Positions 1-8,181 of a stretch of DNA of 47,045 bases are shown in pieces. The DNA lies in the NCBI GenBank assembly GCA_000431815.1, contig FR889254.1, positions 1 to 47,045 of the forward strand, given 5' to 3'. Each line of letters starts with the position of its first letter. Position 1 is the stretch's first letter. The position numbers and the translations under genes are program-made. Under the pieces are notes generated by a model, which was not told the DNA's origin, made no database searches, and saw nothing but the letters and a program-made list of their open reading frames with translations. This DNA comes from Butyrivibrio sp. CAG:318. Its GTDB lineage: Bacteria > Bacillota > Clostridia > Lachnospirales > Lachnospiraceae.

Positions 1-138
1 CCAAGTTCCTGGTCCGGTGGATATCTTGATATTATCAGTCTGGTAAACTTTGGCGGTTATTTTTGTAACTAACAATATATCAGGCTAACCGTCTATCGGT
101 AGCGCCTTCTTTATCATTATAATAGCATTTAACCGCAT

Positions 139-594
139 CTATGTCAAACATGTATTCTGTTTTTCAATCATCCCTGCAAATCCAAAGTTATCTACATGTT
201 CCGTCATCATTAAAATGTTTTTGCAAAGCTTTCTCTGTCGGATAATATGTACCTTTGAATAACGATATACCGGCTTTCCGTGTCTGTCAAACAGACAAAC
301 TGTGTTTCTGGGCTTTGGCTCATGTTTTTCTAATAATGTTACCGCTATCGCCATATCAAGTTCAACGGCGATTTCCGAAAACATCTTAACATACTCACTT
401 TCCAATGAAACAGAGTTTTGCTCCAGCCACTCTCTGTTATGAGGAAAAACATACCCGCTGCTCCACATTTCGGGAAACAACGCTATATCCGCGCCCTCCG
501 CCTTGGCTTTGCGGCACGCTTTTATTCCCTTTTCAATGTTATCTTCTATGTTTACACCGGGAATTAATTGCAAAAATGCTATCTTCAATTTCAT
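139..594 (-). pseudogene. Carbon-nitrogen hydrolase (nitrilase superfamily), truncated
   Basis: N-terminal part of a nitrilase-type amidohydrolase, the superfamily that cleaves C-N bonds in amides and nitriles with a Glu-Lys-Cys triad. The opening MKLKIAFLQL, the catalytic Glu in ALFPEMWSSGY and the catalytic Lys in YRYSKVHI are all present. Right after that Lys the family pattern is lost: the glycine-rich turn and the catalytic Cys (normally in a motif such as C-F-D-R-E) never appear. The frame ends at about 151 residues against some 260-290 for the family. I start it at 594, where GGAG stands 8 bases upstream, rather than at the longer open frame from 687. A neighbouring frame stays open for about 23 more codons past the stop (to about position 70), so a frameshift plus a deletion is likely. 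Without the Cys it should be inactive. Confidence 0.7.
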
Positions 595-658
595 AAATTC
601 TACTCCATGCGCAGGATTGGGTGATATTACACGGACAAGCAGGAATCTGTCAATGTCA

Positions 659-1420
659 CTATTCGACAATATAACGAGCCAATTCAAGAGCTATATCAAA
701 ATGTCCCGAATCATGCTGTGTATGCTTAACTTGGTTTTTCTTCATCCTTTCATCCCACTTAGGTGCGTCTAATAAATCACCACAAGTAAAAAAGAAGTAG
801 GCATTGAGCTCTCTATAATCGCACATAGCCTGAATAGCAGCACACTCCATTTCAACAGAAATGCAGCCATCCGCTTTGCGTTTTTCAAAATTCCCCCTTG
901 TTTCTCTATGCACTGCATCCGTTGTCCATGTTTTCCCCTTCACATACGGCAAACCAACTTTTTCCATAAACTTCGCTACTACGTCTGCATTTTGAATTTT
1001 AATATAATCTGAAGCAGGTGCATAATGATATGAAGTCCCTTCATCACGATAGGCCTCAGTAGGCACCATAACCTTTCCACGTGCAATCTCCTTATTCAAG
1101 CATCCCGCCCCACCAAAAACAACATATTTATCTGTATCAATAATGGACATTGTATCTTCTATGTCTGCCACACACGCAGGGGCCCCAACATAAGACATAT
1201 ATACGGCAAAATGCCGGTTCTCATACTCGAACCCATAAACATGATTTACACCATTAGAAGAAAATAAATCTCCGATTTTATAGCACTCAAAATTTTCCAG
1301 CACATATTTTAAAATAACATGAGAAAAAGTGAGAATACAGGCATCTACCTTAACCGCATTCTCGCTACGGCCAACCTTAATTATTTCTTCCGATAAATTA
1401 TCAAATGTATCCGTTATCAT
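659..1420 (-). CDS. Nucleoside phosphorylase (PNP/UDP family, uridine-phosphorylase-like)
   Basis: A 253-residue cytosolic enzyme of the nucleoside phosphorylase family 1, which splits a nucleoside with phosphate into base and ribose 1-phosphate for salvage. The family marks are the glycine turn VVFGGAGCL near residue 100, the segment GKVMVPTEAYRDEGTSYHY, and the ribose-binding Glu-Met-Glu motif in CISVEMECAAIQAM near residue 195. Length is typical. The ATG at 1420 has GGAGG 8 bases upstream. Family membership is clear; whether the substrate is uridine, another pyrimidine or a purine nucleoside cannot be told from sequence alone. It lies between a broken hydrolase and a GNAT gene, all on one strand, in what looks like accessory DNA. 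Confidence 0.8.
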   Translation of the reverse strand: MITDTFDNLSEEIIKVGRSENAVKVDACILTFSHVILKYVLENFECYKIGDLFSSNGVNHVYGFEYENRHFAVYMSYVGAPACVADIEDTMSIIDTDKYVVFGGAGCLNKEIARGKVMVPTEAYRDEGTSYHYAPASDYIKIQNADVVAKFMEKVGLPYVKGKTWTTDAVHRETRGNFEKRKADGCISVEMECAAIQAMCDYRELNAYFFFTCGDLLDAPKWDERMKKNQVKHTQHDSGHFDIALELARYIVE

Positions 1421-1614
1421 TCTAAAACCTCCATATTCGACAGTTTAAAATCTACCTATCCCGTTCTTCAATAATATGAATTATTTTTCTCTCACTAATG
1501 ATATTACTTATGTTCTCCTTCATCCGTTCTGCTCTTACACGATTTTAAATCTTCATCCAAAATTTTCATATACTAAACTATTTTGTATATTTTTACACCA
1601 TTGTATGCCCTCTA

Positions 1615-2064
1615 TTACAGCCATACTTCCATCTCCCCAGAATCACCAAATCCTAATTTTTCGTATAAATGCCGTCCTGCCGATGATGGCTTTAGTTTAA
1701 TATTGTGTACTCCCTTATCTTGCAGCCATTTAATCAGTTCATCCATTATCTTTGATGCATAACCGTTTCTCCTCTTTTCCGGGACACAATATACATCAAT
1801 TATGTAGCCATACATAGGAGTCTTGAAAAAACAAAATGGAACATCCTCTTTTATCACAGCGCCTCCACACGCAATAACTTTATCTTTTTCATATATTAAA
1901 TAATGACAACCTTTCCCATTCTGATATAATTCTTTATATTTTTCATATATCTTTTTTTCAGCATCATCTTGTAAAAAAGATACTGAACCCACTTCTGTAA
2001 ACATTTCCATTTTCATTTTGACTACGATATCTAAATCCTTGATTTCAGCTTTCTTTATTTCCAT
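1615..2064 (-). CDS. GNAT-family N-acetyltransferase
   Basis: A 149-residue Gcn5-related acetyltransferase, which moves an acetyl group from acetyl-CoA to an amine. The acetyl-CoA pyrophosphate loop is visible as VPEKRRNGYASKIMDELI (R-x-x-G-Y-A type) around residues 98-115. It is followed by the usual C-terminal segment with H-L-Y-E-K-L-G-F, where the Tyr often acts as general acid. The N-terminus reads as a standard first strand (MEIKKAEIKDLDIVVKMK). GGAG precedes the ATG at 2064 by about 8 bases. The substrate is unknown; neighbours (a nucleoside phosphorylase downstream, a relaxase relic upstream) give no hint. Confidence 0.75.
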   Translation of the reverse strand: MEIKKAEIKDLDIVVKMKMEMFTEVGSVSFLQDDAEKKIYEKYKELYQNGKGCHYLIYEKDKVIACGGAVIKEDVPFCFFKTPMYGYIIDVYCVPEKRRNGYASKIMDELIKWLQDKGVHNIKLKPSSAGRHLYEKLGFGDSGEMEVWL

Positions 2065-2161
2065 AACACTTCTCCATTTAACAGTTCTTCCGTAGCAGCT
2101 TTTAAGCTTCTTGATGCGCTGTTTCTTATCCGTAAGGGAGGATTTCAGGCTGCTAGCGGTT

Positions 2162-2443
2162 TCAGTATGCCCAGCGATTTAGCTCTCCCTTGTCGGTGTG
2201 GATGCCCTTTGCCTCCATCGCCCGAATGGTGGGACCTTCGTGCTGGGTGGGTATCTGCTCCATTCCTTGACGGGCAAAGCTGCGGTAGCCGATGCGGCAT
2301 GACAAGCCTTTCTCGGCAAACTTGACATTGCACATCTCAGCGCATGCCTGCCGCCACGATTCCAGCGTTTCCGGCTTGCCCCAATCCGTCATGGGAACGG
2401 CGTTGAACACATAATTGCCCACCTCGTCCAGAACGCGTGCCAT
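2162..2443 (-). pseudogene. MobA/MobL-family relaxase fragment
   Basis: An internal piece of about 90 residues from a MobQ-type (MobA/MobL) conjugative relaxase, the nickase that starts transfer of mobilizable plasmids and integrative elements. The recognisable run includes DWGKPETLESWRQACAEMCN, then KFAEKGL, CRIGYRSFARQG, EQIPTQHEGP and MEAKGIHTDKGELNRW. That part of the family lies after the catalytic N-terminal motifs, which are missing here. The frame stops right after NRWAY. No start or ribosome site belongs to it: the frame simply runs out of the helicase 3' end. Base composition (around 57% GC by eye) is clearly above that of the neighbours, a sign of transfer. It is a scar of a mobile element next to the helicase gene. 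Confidence 0.75.
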
Positions 2444-2456
2444 TGTTACCAAGGGA

Positions 2457-5400
2457 TTATTTGATGGAAATCTGCTCACCATCAACAATAATGCAATCAC
2501 TTAGCACATTCAGTGCAGCATCCATCGCCTCATTGATGGCTTTGCCAACACGTGTCACTCCACATTGAGCAGCCAAAGAACGGTACAGCCCGCTTTTATC
2601 GGCAGTTACATTTTGTTTCAGAATCTCAAACATTCCGGCAGCTAATTCCTCTGGCGCAATTTGTTTGATGTCACGCTCAACATCGCCCGGACCTCTGAAC
2701 CGAATCTCTTTTCCGTTATCCAGATACAAGAATCCATTTCTGCGGATAATACCGTAACGCTGGTAGCCGTACATCTGCTGTTCGTAGGCTCTCTGTACGA
2801 CATTCGTAACCTTTTCACGGTCAAAATACCATACGATGCGCCTTAAAAACAAATCTTCTGATAGAGGTGCCTCCACTTCCAAAATTTCCTTAACGATTGC
2901 CTTGAAATCGCTGTAATGATGACGTTGACAAACCTCAAAAAAATCTGCCGCCTTATACGCAGGAAATTCAAAATGCTTTTCAACTGCAACCTCTTCAAAT
3001 GTTTCTGTTGGCTGACTGTCGATTTGTTTTACTTCTACTTTTGTTGGATTTTTGACTGCATTCGCAGCCGCCTCCAAAAGCCGAAGTTGTTCAACCGATT
3101 TGTTTCTGAACCAGTCCGTAGACCAGATGCGATAGAATTTCCAACCCATGCGCTCCAAAATCTCCTGCCGTAGACGGTCGCGGTCACGCGCATTTTTGGA
3201 TGAGTGATACGTTGCACCATCGCACTCAATCGCAAGCACATAATCAGAACTATCCGGTAGCTTCAAGCCGAGATCAATACGAAATCCAGAACAGCCGACT
3301 TGTGTATCTACTGCAAATCCTTTGGATCTCAGATAGTCGCATACCTCAAGTTCAAAATCGGAATCGAATTGCTCAAACGGACTGACGGAAATTGCCCGGT
3401 CCAGCGCAACGCTGCCATTCTCGGCATAATCGAGGTATTCACGAAGCAACTTTGCCCCTTCTGCGGATCTAGGCTTCAAGTCAATGTCCGTATAGTGCAT
3501 GGAAGAAACCAGTTGGACATTGCATTTTGCACGGGTAACGGCAACATTCAGCCTTCGTTCACCGCCGACACGGTTCAAAGGACCGAAATTATGCAGCAAA
3601 CGGCCTTGTGCATCAATGCCATAGGCAATACTGAAAATGATCGTATCTCTTTCGTCACCCTGCACAGTTTCAAGGTTCTTTATAAAGAACGGCTCGTTCC
3701 CATCGTTCTTGAAGAAATATTCTTTTTCTGGCGTGCTTTGCCGCCGCTTAGAAAGCAGCTTATCAATCAAGTCCTGTTGTGCTACGCTGAACGCAACCAC
3801 ACCAAGACTGCGGTTCGGGTATTTCTCAATATTCTGATAAATCAGGTCAACAATGAACTCCGCTTCCTTACGGTTGGTATGAACTTTGCGGTCAAATACG
3901 CCATCCACGTGATAATAGTCTACACCAATACCCGGAGCGTCGACCTTAGAAGATGGGAACGTCACAAGATCGCTGTCATAGAAATTCTTGTTGGAGAAAG
4001 TAATAAGCTGTTCGTAACGACTGCGATAATGCCAGCGCAGCCTAAGCTGCTGCATGGATGTCGAACACAAATCCAAAATGGATTCAAAATCTGTTACATC
4101 TCCGGTTTCCTCATCGCTGTCCTCCGCTTCAATGGTTGCATTGAAGAAATTGCTGGGCGGCATCTGCTTAGAGTCACCCACAACAATCAACTGCTCTGCC
4201 CGATAGATTGCGCCGATTGCATCCTGCGGGAAAATCTGTGATGCCTCATCGAATACAACTACATCAAAATGAACAGAATCCGGAGCGAGAAAGGTGCTGA
4301 CACTCAACGGAGACATCAGAAAGCACGGCTTGACTCGCTGAACAAGTTCACCTGTTTCGGCAAGCAGAGAACGGATGCTTTTTTGTTTGCGCTTTTTCTC
4401 GCCTTCGCGAAGCAAGATTGCCAATGCGCTTCCGGATGCAATCATATCAAGCGATGGGCGCATAGACGAAAGCTCAGCGCGAATCTTTGCCTTGTTGATT
4501 TCAAATTGCTCAGTATCTTTCTCGGCAAAAGTGCGGATTGCTTTATCCTGAGAAATCCGATTGAATGCAGACAAAGTTGGATCCCCTGATAAAATCGAAT
4601 CGATCCATTGATAGTAGAATTGCTTCTGAAACGCGCCGACAATATGCTTTGGCTCTATATTCTGACCAATAGCAGCATTTATATAAGGCACGACCTGCCT
4701 ATCATCCAGTTTGGAAAGAAGTCTCCGAAAATGGCACCAGTTATCCAATTTGTCCATTTCATTTAGGCAATCCGTTAATCTCGCCAATACCAAATCGCAC
4801 GGCGCAGAGTGGATGTTCAGAATCGCTTGGTCAAAGTACCCACCAGCTCGATTGAATGTATCAGCACTACAAACTGCGAAAGTTTCGTCAAATTTCTGGT
4901 GATAATCTGCAAATATACCTCGTTCAGAGGTGAAATCGTCATAGTGTTCCAAAGTGCCGAACGCAATGCTGCTGGAGAATATTGCTTCCATCTCAGACAT
5001 TTGTTCCGTCACATAATTCCATTCAGTTTCGACACCATGATAGGCTTCGCCAAGAAAAACTTTGATAGACGCTTCTGCTTCGGAAAATTCCGTATTCCTT
5101 TGCTGATAATAGGCAAGTCTTTCTGTCATGGCGACAGCTTCACTATAGGATAGTTTCTTCCCGTCTTTCTTGCACAAACGCAGGTCGGTTATAAGCTGTT
5201 TGTACTCGGCATTAAAAAGTCTGGAGAAAGCCCCGCTAAACTGCTTTGTCAGCTTCTTATGATATGCTGCTCCATCCAGTTTATAAATATCATCATCAAA
5301 CACCGCACTCAAAACTGAGCGGTCAGCAAGAATATCCGCGCTCTGCCCTTGCAACGTGCGAAGGACAGAATTTACCGTGGCAAAATGCTCCCGATTCAAG

Positions 5401-7127
5401 AGTGACGGTGTAATCAGCTTGGATGCCACTGCAAAACCGAAGAAGCTGTTCCAAAGCTGTGCATCCTCTACGCTGATACACTGTATTTCATACTTCTCAG
5501 AGATTTCCTGCTGTAAGGAGATCAATGTCTGCAAGAATTGTGAAACGGTAGAAAGATCACTCTTTACCTCGTTTTTTAACTGGTAAGATGTGTCCTGATT
5601 GATATAGCCGTACCACGGATTCTTTCTATAATCATACCCGATGGATGGGATATAGTCTACATACTGCTCCAAAAGAGCAGCCGTTTCTGTTAAGTACGCT
5701 TCGCCTTTGGATGATAACTGTGGGATGGGATACTCAACATCTGGTGTGGAGCGAAATGCAGCATAAGACTCATATAACTGATACAGGCTTTTTTCAATGA
5801 CCGGGCGCAGCTTGTGAAGCTCAACTACATAGGCATCCAGCTGATGCTGTGCCTTTTCCTTCATAGCAATTTCAGTATCCGCTTTTGAGGAAACCGCACT
5901 TTTTCCTGTACGCAGGGTATGACAAATGTCCGCGATGACATCCTTTTTATTTGCCTTATGACTGTGGAGCTGTAAGCAAAACTCAGCAAGTCCCGCTTGC
6001 TTCAACTTGTCATAAACCACATTCAGGGCTGCCAGCTTTTCAGAAACAAACAGCACTTTTTTACCATCGCTGAGGCATTCTGCAATGATGTTTGTAATCG
6101 TCTGGCTTTTTCCAGTTCCCGGAGGTCCTTGCAAAACGAAGCTCTTTCCTGACTTTGCCATCTCAATCGCTTCGATCTGGCTGGAGTCTGCATCAACCAC
6201 ACTATGTAGCTCAATCAATGGATCAGCAACAGAACCAGCAGTTCCCTCATCGCCGTATAATTTTTCTGTGCTGGTTGACTCGCCTAAAAGCTGACGAACA
6301 TTCCGATTTGCAAGAATCGCCTTCGCATTGTCCTTCAAATCCCGGTACATATTGATTTTGAGAAATGAGAAAATACCGATCTTGCATTCAGTCGTGACCG
6401 TCCATTGGAGTTTTGCCACAAGACGCCTTACTTTCTCAAGGTACGCAGTCAGCCCCTCATCATTATACTCAGGGAGCTTTACCCCGTGTTCTGCGTCCAT
6501 TTTATAGGAAAAGGTCGGATTAACAATGATGTCATCTTCTGCCGATTTGATAAAATAGGGTTCTACTGTGGATGCTTGTTCCAGCTGAATCGGCACAAGC
6601 AAAATAGGCGCACGAAAAACATAGTTCGAGGAGGCGCTTTCCTTCCAGTGGACGAAACCAAATACCATGTACGCAACATTGACGCCGGTTTCTTCGATGA
6701 ACTCCCGTGCTTTCTTATCAATGTTTTTTACAGCAGTAAGTGGATTCGTAGCAACGTTATAAAGCAGGATTTGATTCTGCCGTTTGATTTTTCCGGAGTA
6801 TTGTATCAAAAACGCGTTTTTTTCACCGGAAGCGTCGTACTCTTCTGGTGGCGAAATATGCAACTGCTCCGGTTCAGATGACTCTCCCAGCGTCTCAATT
6901 TGCAGCTGCTCTGTCGCAGATGATTCTTCCGGATCATCGTCCTCGATAATTTTTGGATCAAAGACCTCAAAAGATGCTGTCCCATCTACTTTCTCAAATA
7001 GCACGTCAGAAGACGGGAGCAAAACCTCCACAGTTGAAGCTCTCATATCCTTAAAATTGATTAGATTATTGCGCTTTCCCGTATCCAGCAGCAAATCAGC
7101 CCACTTATCCAGCTTCTTTGTATCCAC
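2457..7127 (-). CDS. DUF4011 / SF1 helicase / Vsr-like (MTES_1575) nuclease / DUF3320 protein, putative defence gene
   Basis: A single 1556-residue protein. In order: a DUF4011-type N-terminal region (about 1-300); an SF1 helicase core with Walker A GPPGTGKS at 334-341, Walker B with FDEAS at about 959-963, GDSKQMPP at 984-991, VQGDERD at 1155-1161 and VAVTRAK at 1195-1201; a long helical insert between Walker A and B; a Vsr/PD-(D/E)xK-like endonuclease at about 1255-1345 with RIDLG and AIECDG as likely metal ligands; and a DUF3320-like C-terminal part (about 1390-1450 onward). All expected motifs are intact. From memory, this DUF4011-helicase-Vsr architecture has been reported as an anti-phage gene (named Hhe); that role is inferred here, not seen. 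It sits 21 bases after an XRE regulator and shares its promoter. A relaxase relic abuts its 3' end. Confidence 0.85.
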   Translation of the reverse strand: MDTKKLDKWADLLLDTGKRNNLINFKDMRASTVEVLLPSSDVLFEKVDGTASFEVFDPKIIEDDDPEESSATEQLQIETLGESSEPEQLHISPPEEYDASGEKNAFLIQYSGKIKRQNQILLYNVATNPLTAVKNIDKKAREFIEETGVNVAYMVFGFVHWKESASSNYVFRAPILLVPIQLEQASTVEPYFIKSAEDDIIVNPTFSYKMDAEHGVKLPEYNDEGLTAYLEKVRRLVAKLQWTVTTECKIGIFSFLKINMYRDLKDNAKAILANRNVRQLLGESTSTEKLYGDEGTAGSVADPLIELHSVVDADSSQIEAIEMAKSGKSFVLQGPPGTGKSQTITNIIAECLSDGKKVLFVSEKLAALNVVYDKLKQAGLAEFCLQLHSHKANKKDVIADICHTLRTGKSAVSSKADTEIAMKEKAQHQLDAYVVELHKLRPVIEKSLYQLYESYAAFRSTPDVEYPIPQLSSKGEAYLTETAALLEQYVDYIPSIGYDYRKNPWYGYINQDTSYQLKNEVKSDLSTVSQFLQTLISLQQEISEKYEIQCISVEDAQLWNSFFGFAVASKLITPSLLNREHFATVNSVLRTLQGQSADILADRSVLSAVFDDDIYKLDGAAYHKKLTKQFSGAFSRLFNAEYKQLITDLRLCKKDGKKLSYSEAVAMTERLAYYQQRNTEFSEAEASIKVFLGEAYHGVETEWNYVTEQMSEMEAIFSSSIAFGTLEHYDDFTSERGIFADYHQKFDETFAVCSADTFNRAGGYFDQAILNIHSAPCDLVLARLTDCLNEMDKLDNWCHFRRLLSKLDDRQVVPYINAAIGQNIEPKHIVGAFQKQFYYQWIDSILSGDPTLSAFNRISQDKAIRTFAEKDTEQFEINKAKIRAELSSMRPSLDMIASGSALAILLREGEKKRKQKSIRSLLAETGELVQRVKPCFLMSPLSVSTFLAPDSVHFDVVVFDEASQIFPQDAIGAIYRAEQLIVVGDSKQMPPSNFFNATIEAEDSDEETGDVTDFESILDLCSTSMQQLRLRWHYRSRYEQLITFSNKNFYDSDLVTFPSSKVDAPGIGVDYYHVDGVFDRKVHTNRKEAEFIVDLIYQNIEKYPNRSLGVVAFSVAQQDLIDKLLSKRRQSTPEKEYFFKNDGNEPFFIKNLETVQGDERDTIIFSIAYGIDAQGRLLHNFGPLNRVGGERRLNVAVTRAKCNVQLVSSMHYTDIDLKPRSAEGAKLLREYLDYAENGSVALDRAISVSPFEQFDSDFELEVCDYLRSKGFAVDTQVGCSGFRIDLGLKLPDSSDYVLAIECDGATYHSSKNARDRDRLRQEILERMGWKFYRIWSTDWFRNKSVEQLRLLEAAANAVKNPTKVEVKQIDSQPTETFEEVAVEKHFEFPAYKAADFFEVCQRHHYSDFKAIVKEILEVEAPLSEDLFLRRIVWYFDREKVTNVVQRAYEQQMYGYQRYGIIRRNGFLYLDNGKEIRFRGPGDVERDIKQIAPEELAAGMFEILKQNVTADKSGLYRSLAAQCGVTRVGKAINEAMDAALNVLSDCIIVDGEQISIK

Positions 7128-7148
7128 CGCTCAGCTCGCCTCCACACT

Positions 7149-7361
7149 TCAGTTATTAGAGCAATCCGTAATCTCCATGATGTCGCCAATATCACATTGC
7201 AGTGCTGTGCAAATCTTTACTAACACATCTGTGGTGACATTTTCATTCTTTCCGAGTTTTGCCATTGACGCATGACTGATTCCCGCCGCAGCACATAAGT
7301 CTTTTTTTCTCATATCACGGTCAATCAATAGTTTCCAAAGTTTTTTATAACTAACAGTCAC
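7149..7361 (-). CDS. XRE-family (Cro/CI) small transcriptional regulator
   Basis: A 70-residue protein that is almost entirely one helix-turn-helix domain: MRKKDLCAAAGISHASMAKL contains helix 2, turn and recognition helix, and VLVKICTALQCDIGDIMEI is the usual closing helix of the short XRE type. The start is a GTG at 7361 with AGAGGTG about 7 bases upstream; MTVSYKKLWKLLIDRDM is the usual start for this small family. It ends 21 bases before the helicase-nuclease gene and lies behind the only good promoter of the pair. A 9-base inverted repeat spans the promoter, so it is probably an autorepressor of the defence operon (inference). The dose of a costly nuclease is often kept low by such a partner. 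Confidence 0.85.
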   Translation of the reverse strand: MTVSYKKLWKLLIDRDMRKKDLCAAAGISHASMAKLGKNENVTTDVLVKICTALQCDIGDIMEITDCSNN

Positions 7362-7394
7362 AGACTACACCTCTGTTAAAACATTAAATCAAAG

Positions 7395-7455
7395 CTTTGT
7401 GTTCACATTTTGCTTAATAAAATTCTGCAAACGCTGAATTTAGTATAACACAAAG
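7395..7455. repeat. 9-base inverted repeat flanking the operon promoter (operator candidate)
   Basis: The plus strand reads CTTTGTGTT at 7395-7403 and AACACAAAG at 7447-7455, a perfect inverted repeat. One arm touches the -10 box and the spacer; the other lies about 35-40 bases past the likely transcription start. The arm centres are 52 bases apart, close to five helical turns, as expected for two sites bound by dimers on one DNA face. Binding by the XRE protein is inference. Confidence 0.4.
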
Positions 7456-7470
7456 TACGTCTATGCTCAA
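7442..7470 (-). promoter_or_regulatory. Sigma-A-type promoter of the XRE-helicase operon
   Basis: Read on the minus strand: -35 TTGAGC (7470-7465), a 17-base spacer, and -10 TATACT (7447-7442). Transcription would start near 7435, giving a leader of about 75 bases before the GTG of the XRE gene. Confidence 0.6.
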
Positions 7471-7632
7471 GTGTGTAATTGTAAATCCTTGGTGACTTAC
7501 TTAAAACCGCTTTGTCTTGCGTATTCACTTACCGCCCTGCGCCGTTTCTCACTATACGGCACGGTCAGACAAAAATTCAAATGTTATCCAGAGGTATTGC
7601 AAATTGCTGTTAGGATACGTTCATCTTCATGA

Positions 7633-7757
7633 TTATCGCTCTCTTTTCTGCCACACAATGTCATACCCCAGCGCGTCTGCCATCTCCACCGCCTCGGTCA
7701 TGGTCATGCTGGTGCGGGCATTGATTATGACAAGCTCTCGAAAGAGCAGTTTGTCAC
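7633..7757 (-). pseudogene. Coding scrap of unknown origin
   Basis: A short open stretch without a start codon that reads like real protein near its end: MTEAVEMADALGYDIVWQKR, then a stop at 7633-7635. It resembles the tail of small proteins carried by integrative elements, but I cannot name a family. It begins right after an in-frame TAA at about 7758. Confidence 0.25.
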
Positions 7758-7830
7758 ATTAATTGAAATACTTAAGCTGTCCAAGCACATGAAAAGCCCA
7801 ATTAACCAACGTGGGAAAGCACGACCGTAG
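7717..7830 (+). pseudogene. Coding scrap of unknown origin, opposite strand
   Basis: The plus-strand frame ending in TAG at 7828-7830 reads IDYDKLSKEQFVTLIEILKL followed by SKHMKSPINQRGKARP, a plausible amphipathic C-terminal end of a protein. No start or ribosome site is present. It overlaps the minus-strand scrap, so at most part of each is genuine; together they suggest a junction between two decayed genes. From 7500 to 7632 I see nothing coding. Confidence 0.2.
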
Positions 7831-7846
7831 CTACCACACGGAAAAG

Positions 7847-7890
7847 GCAAAAAGAAACCATACCCAGCCCATGCGGGCGGGTATGGTTTC
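7847..7890 (-). terminator. Strong intrinsic terminator of a decayed gene
   Basis: GAAACCATACCC at 7854-7865 pairs with GGGTATGGTTTC at 7879-7890, and the inner GCCC/GGGC extends the stem to about 16 pairs around a 4-base loop. On the minus strand the stem is followed by TTTTTGCC (7853-7846). It would end transcripts from the truncated XRE gene just upstream. Confidence 0.75.
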
Positions 7891-7957
7891 CTGTTTCAGA
7901 TATGATTTTCTGCAAAGTGTTCTGTAAGCGTGAGTTTGGGTTGTTGTAGAAGTATCC

Positions 7958-8086
7958 TTAATTGAGGGAAAGCCCGGACTCCCACCTCGCTACAGTCTGT
8001 CTGGATACATCCAGTTTTCCCACCAGTTTTTCTTGGATCAAACCTTTATTCTTACGAATTAATTGTAGTTTTTGTGAAAAAATCAT
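7958..8086 (-). pseudogene. N-terminal fragment of an XRE-family regulator
   Basis: A 42-codon frame starting with ATG at 8086, with AAGGTGA about 8 bases upstream. It encodes MIFSQKLQLIRKNKGLIQEK, then LVGKLDVSRQTVARWESGLS, which is a complete Cro/CI helix-turn-helix of the type usually followed by a dimerisation or sensor domain of 60 or more residues. A TAA cuts it off directly after the HTH, and the following 65 bases do not continue the family in any frame I tried. It lies 95 bases downstream of the rlmH stop and before a strong terminator. It could be a dead remnant or a mini DNA-binding protein; decay is more likely. Confidence 0.65.
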
Positions 8087-8181
8087 TGCATATCACCTTC
8101 ACAATCATCGTACTATATTTTGAGCATTTATTACATAAACCGCTAATTGCTATTTTGCTACTATTATTATACATTACATAT

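Noticed and set aside
1476..1700. Plus-strand frame of 74 codons between the phosphorylase and GNAT genes
   Set aside because: AT-rich, without ribosome site, and it runs into the antisense of the GNAT gene.
2145..2333. Minus-strand frame of 62 codons over the relaxase relic
   Set aside because: A shifted frame of the relaxase fragment; the family residues are in the other frame.
3300..4241. Plus-strand frame of 313 codons inside the helicase gene
   Set aside because: Antisense to the SF1 motifs of the helicase; no ribosome site, composition of a shadow frame.
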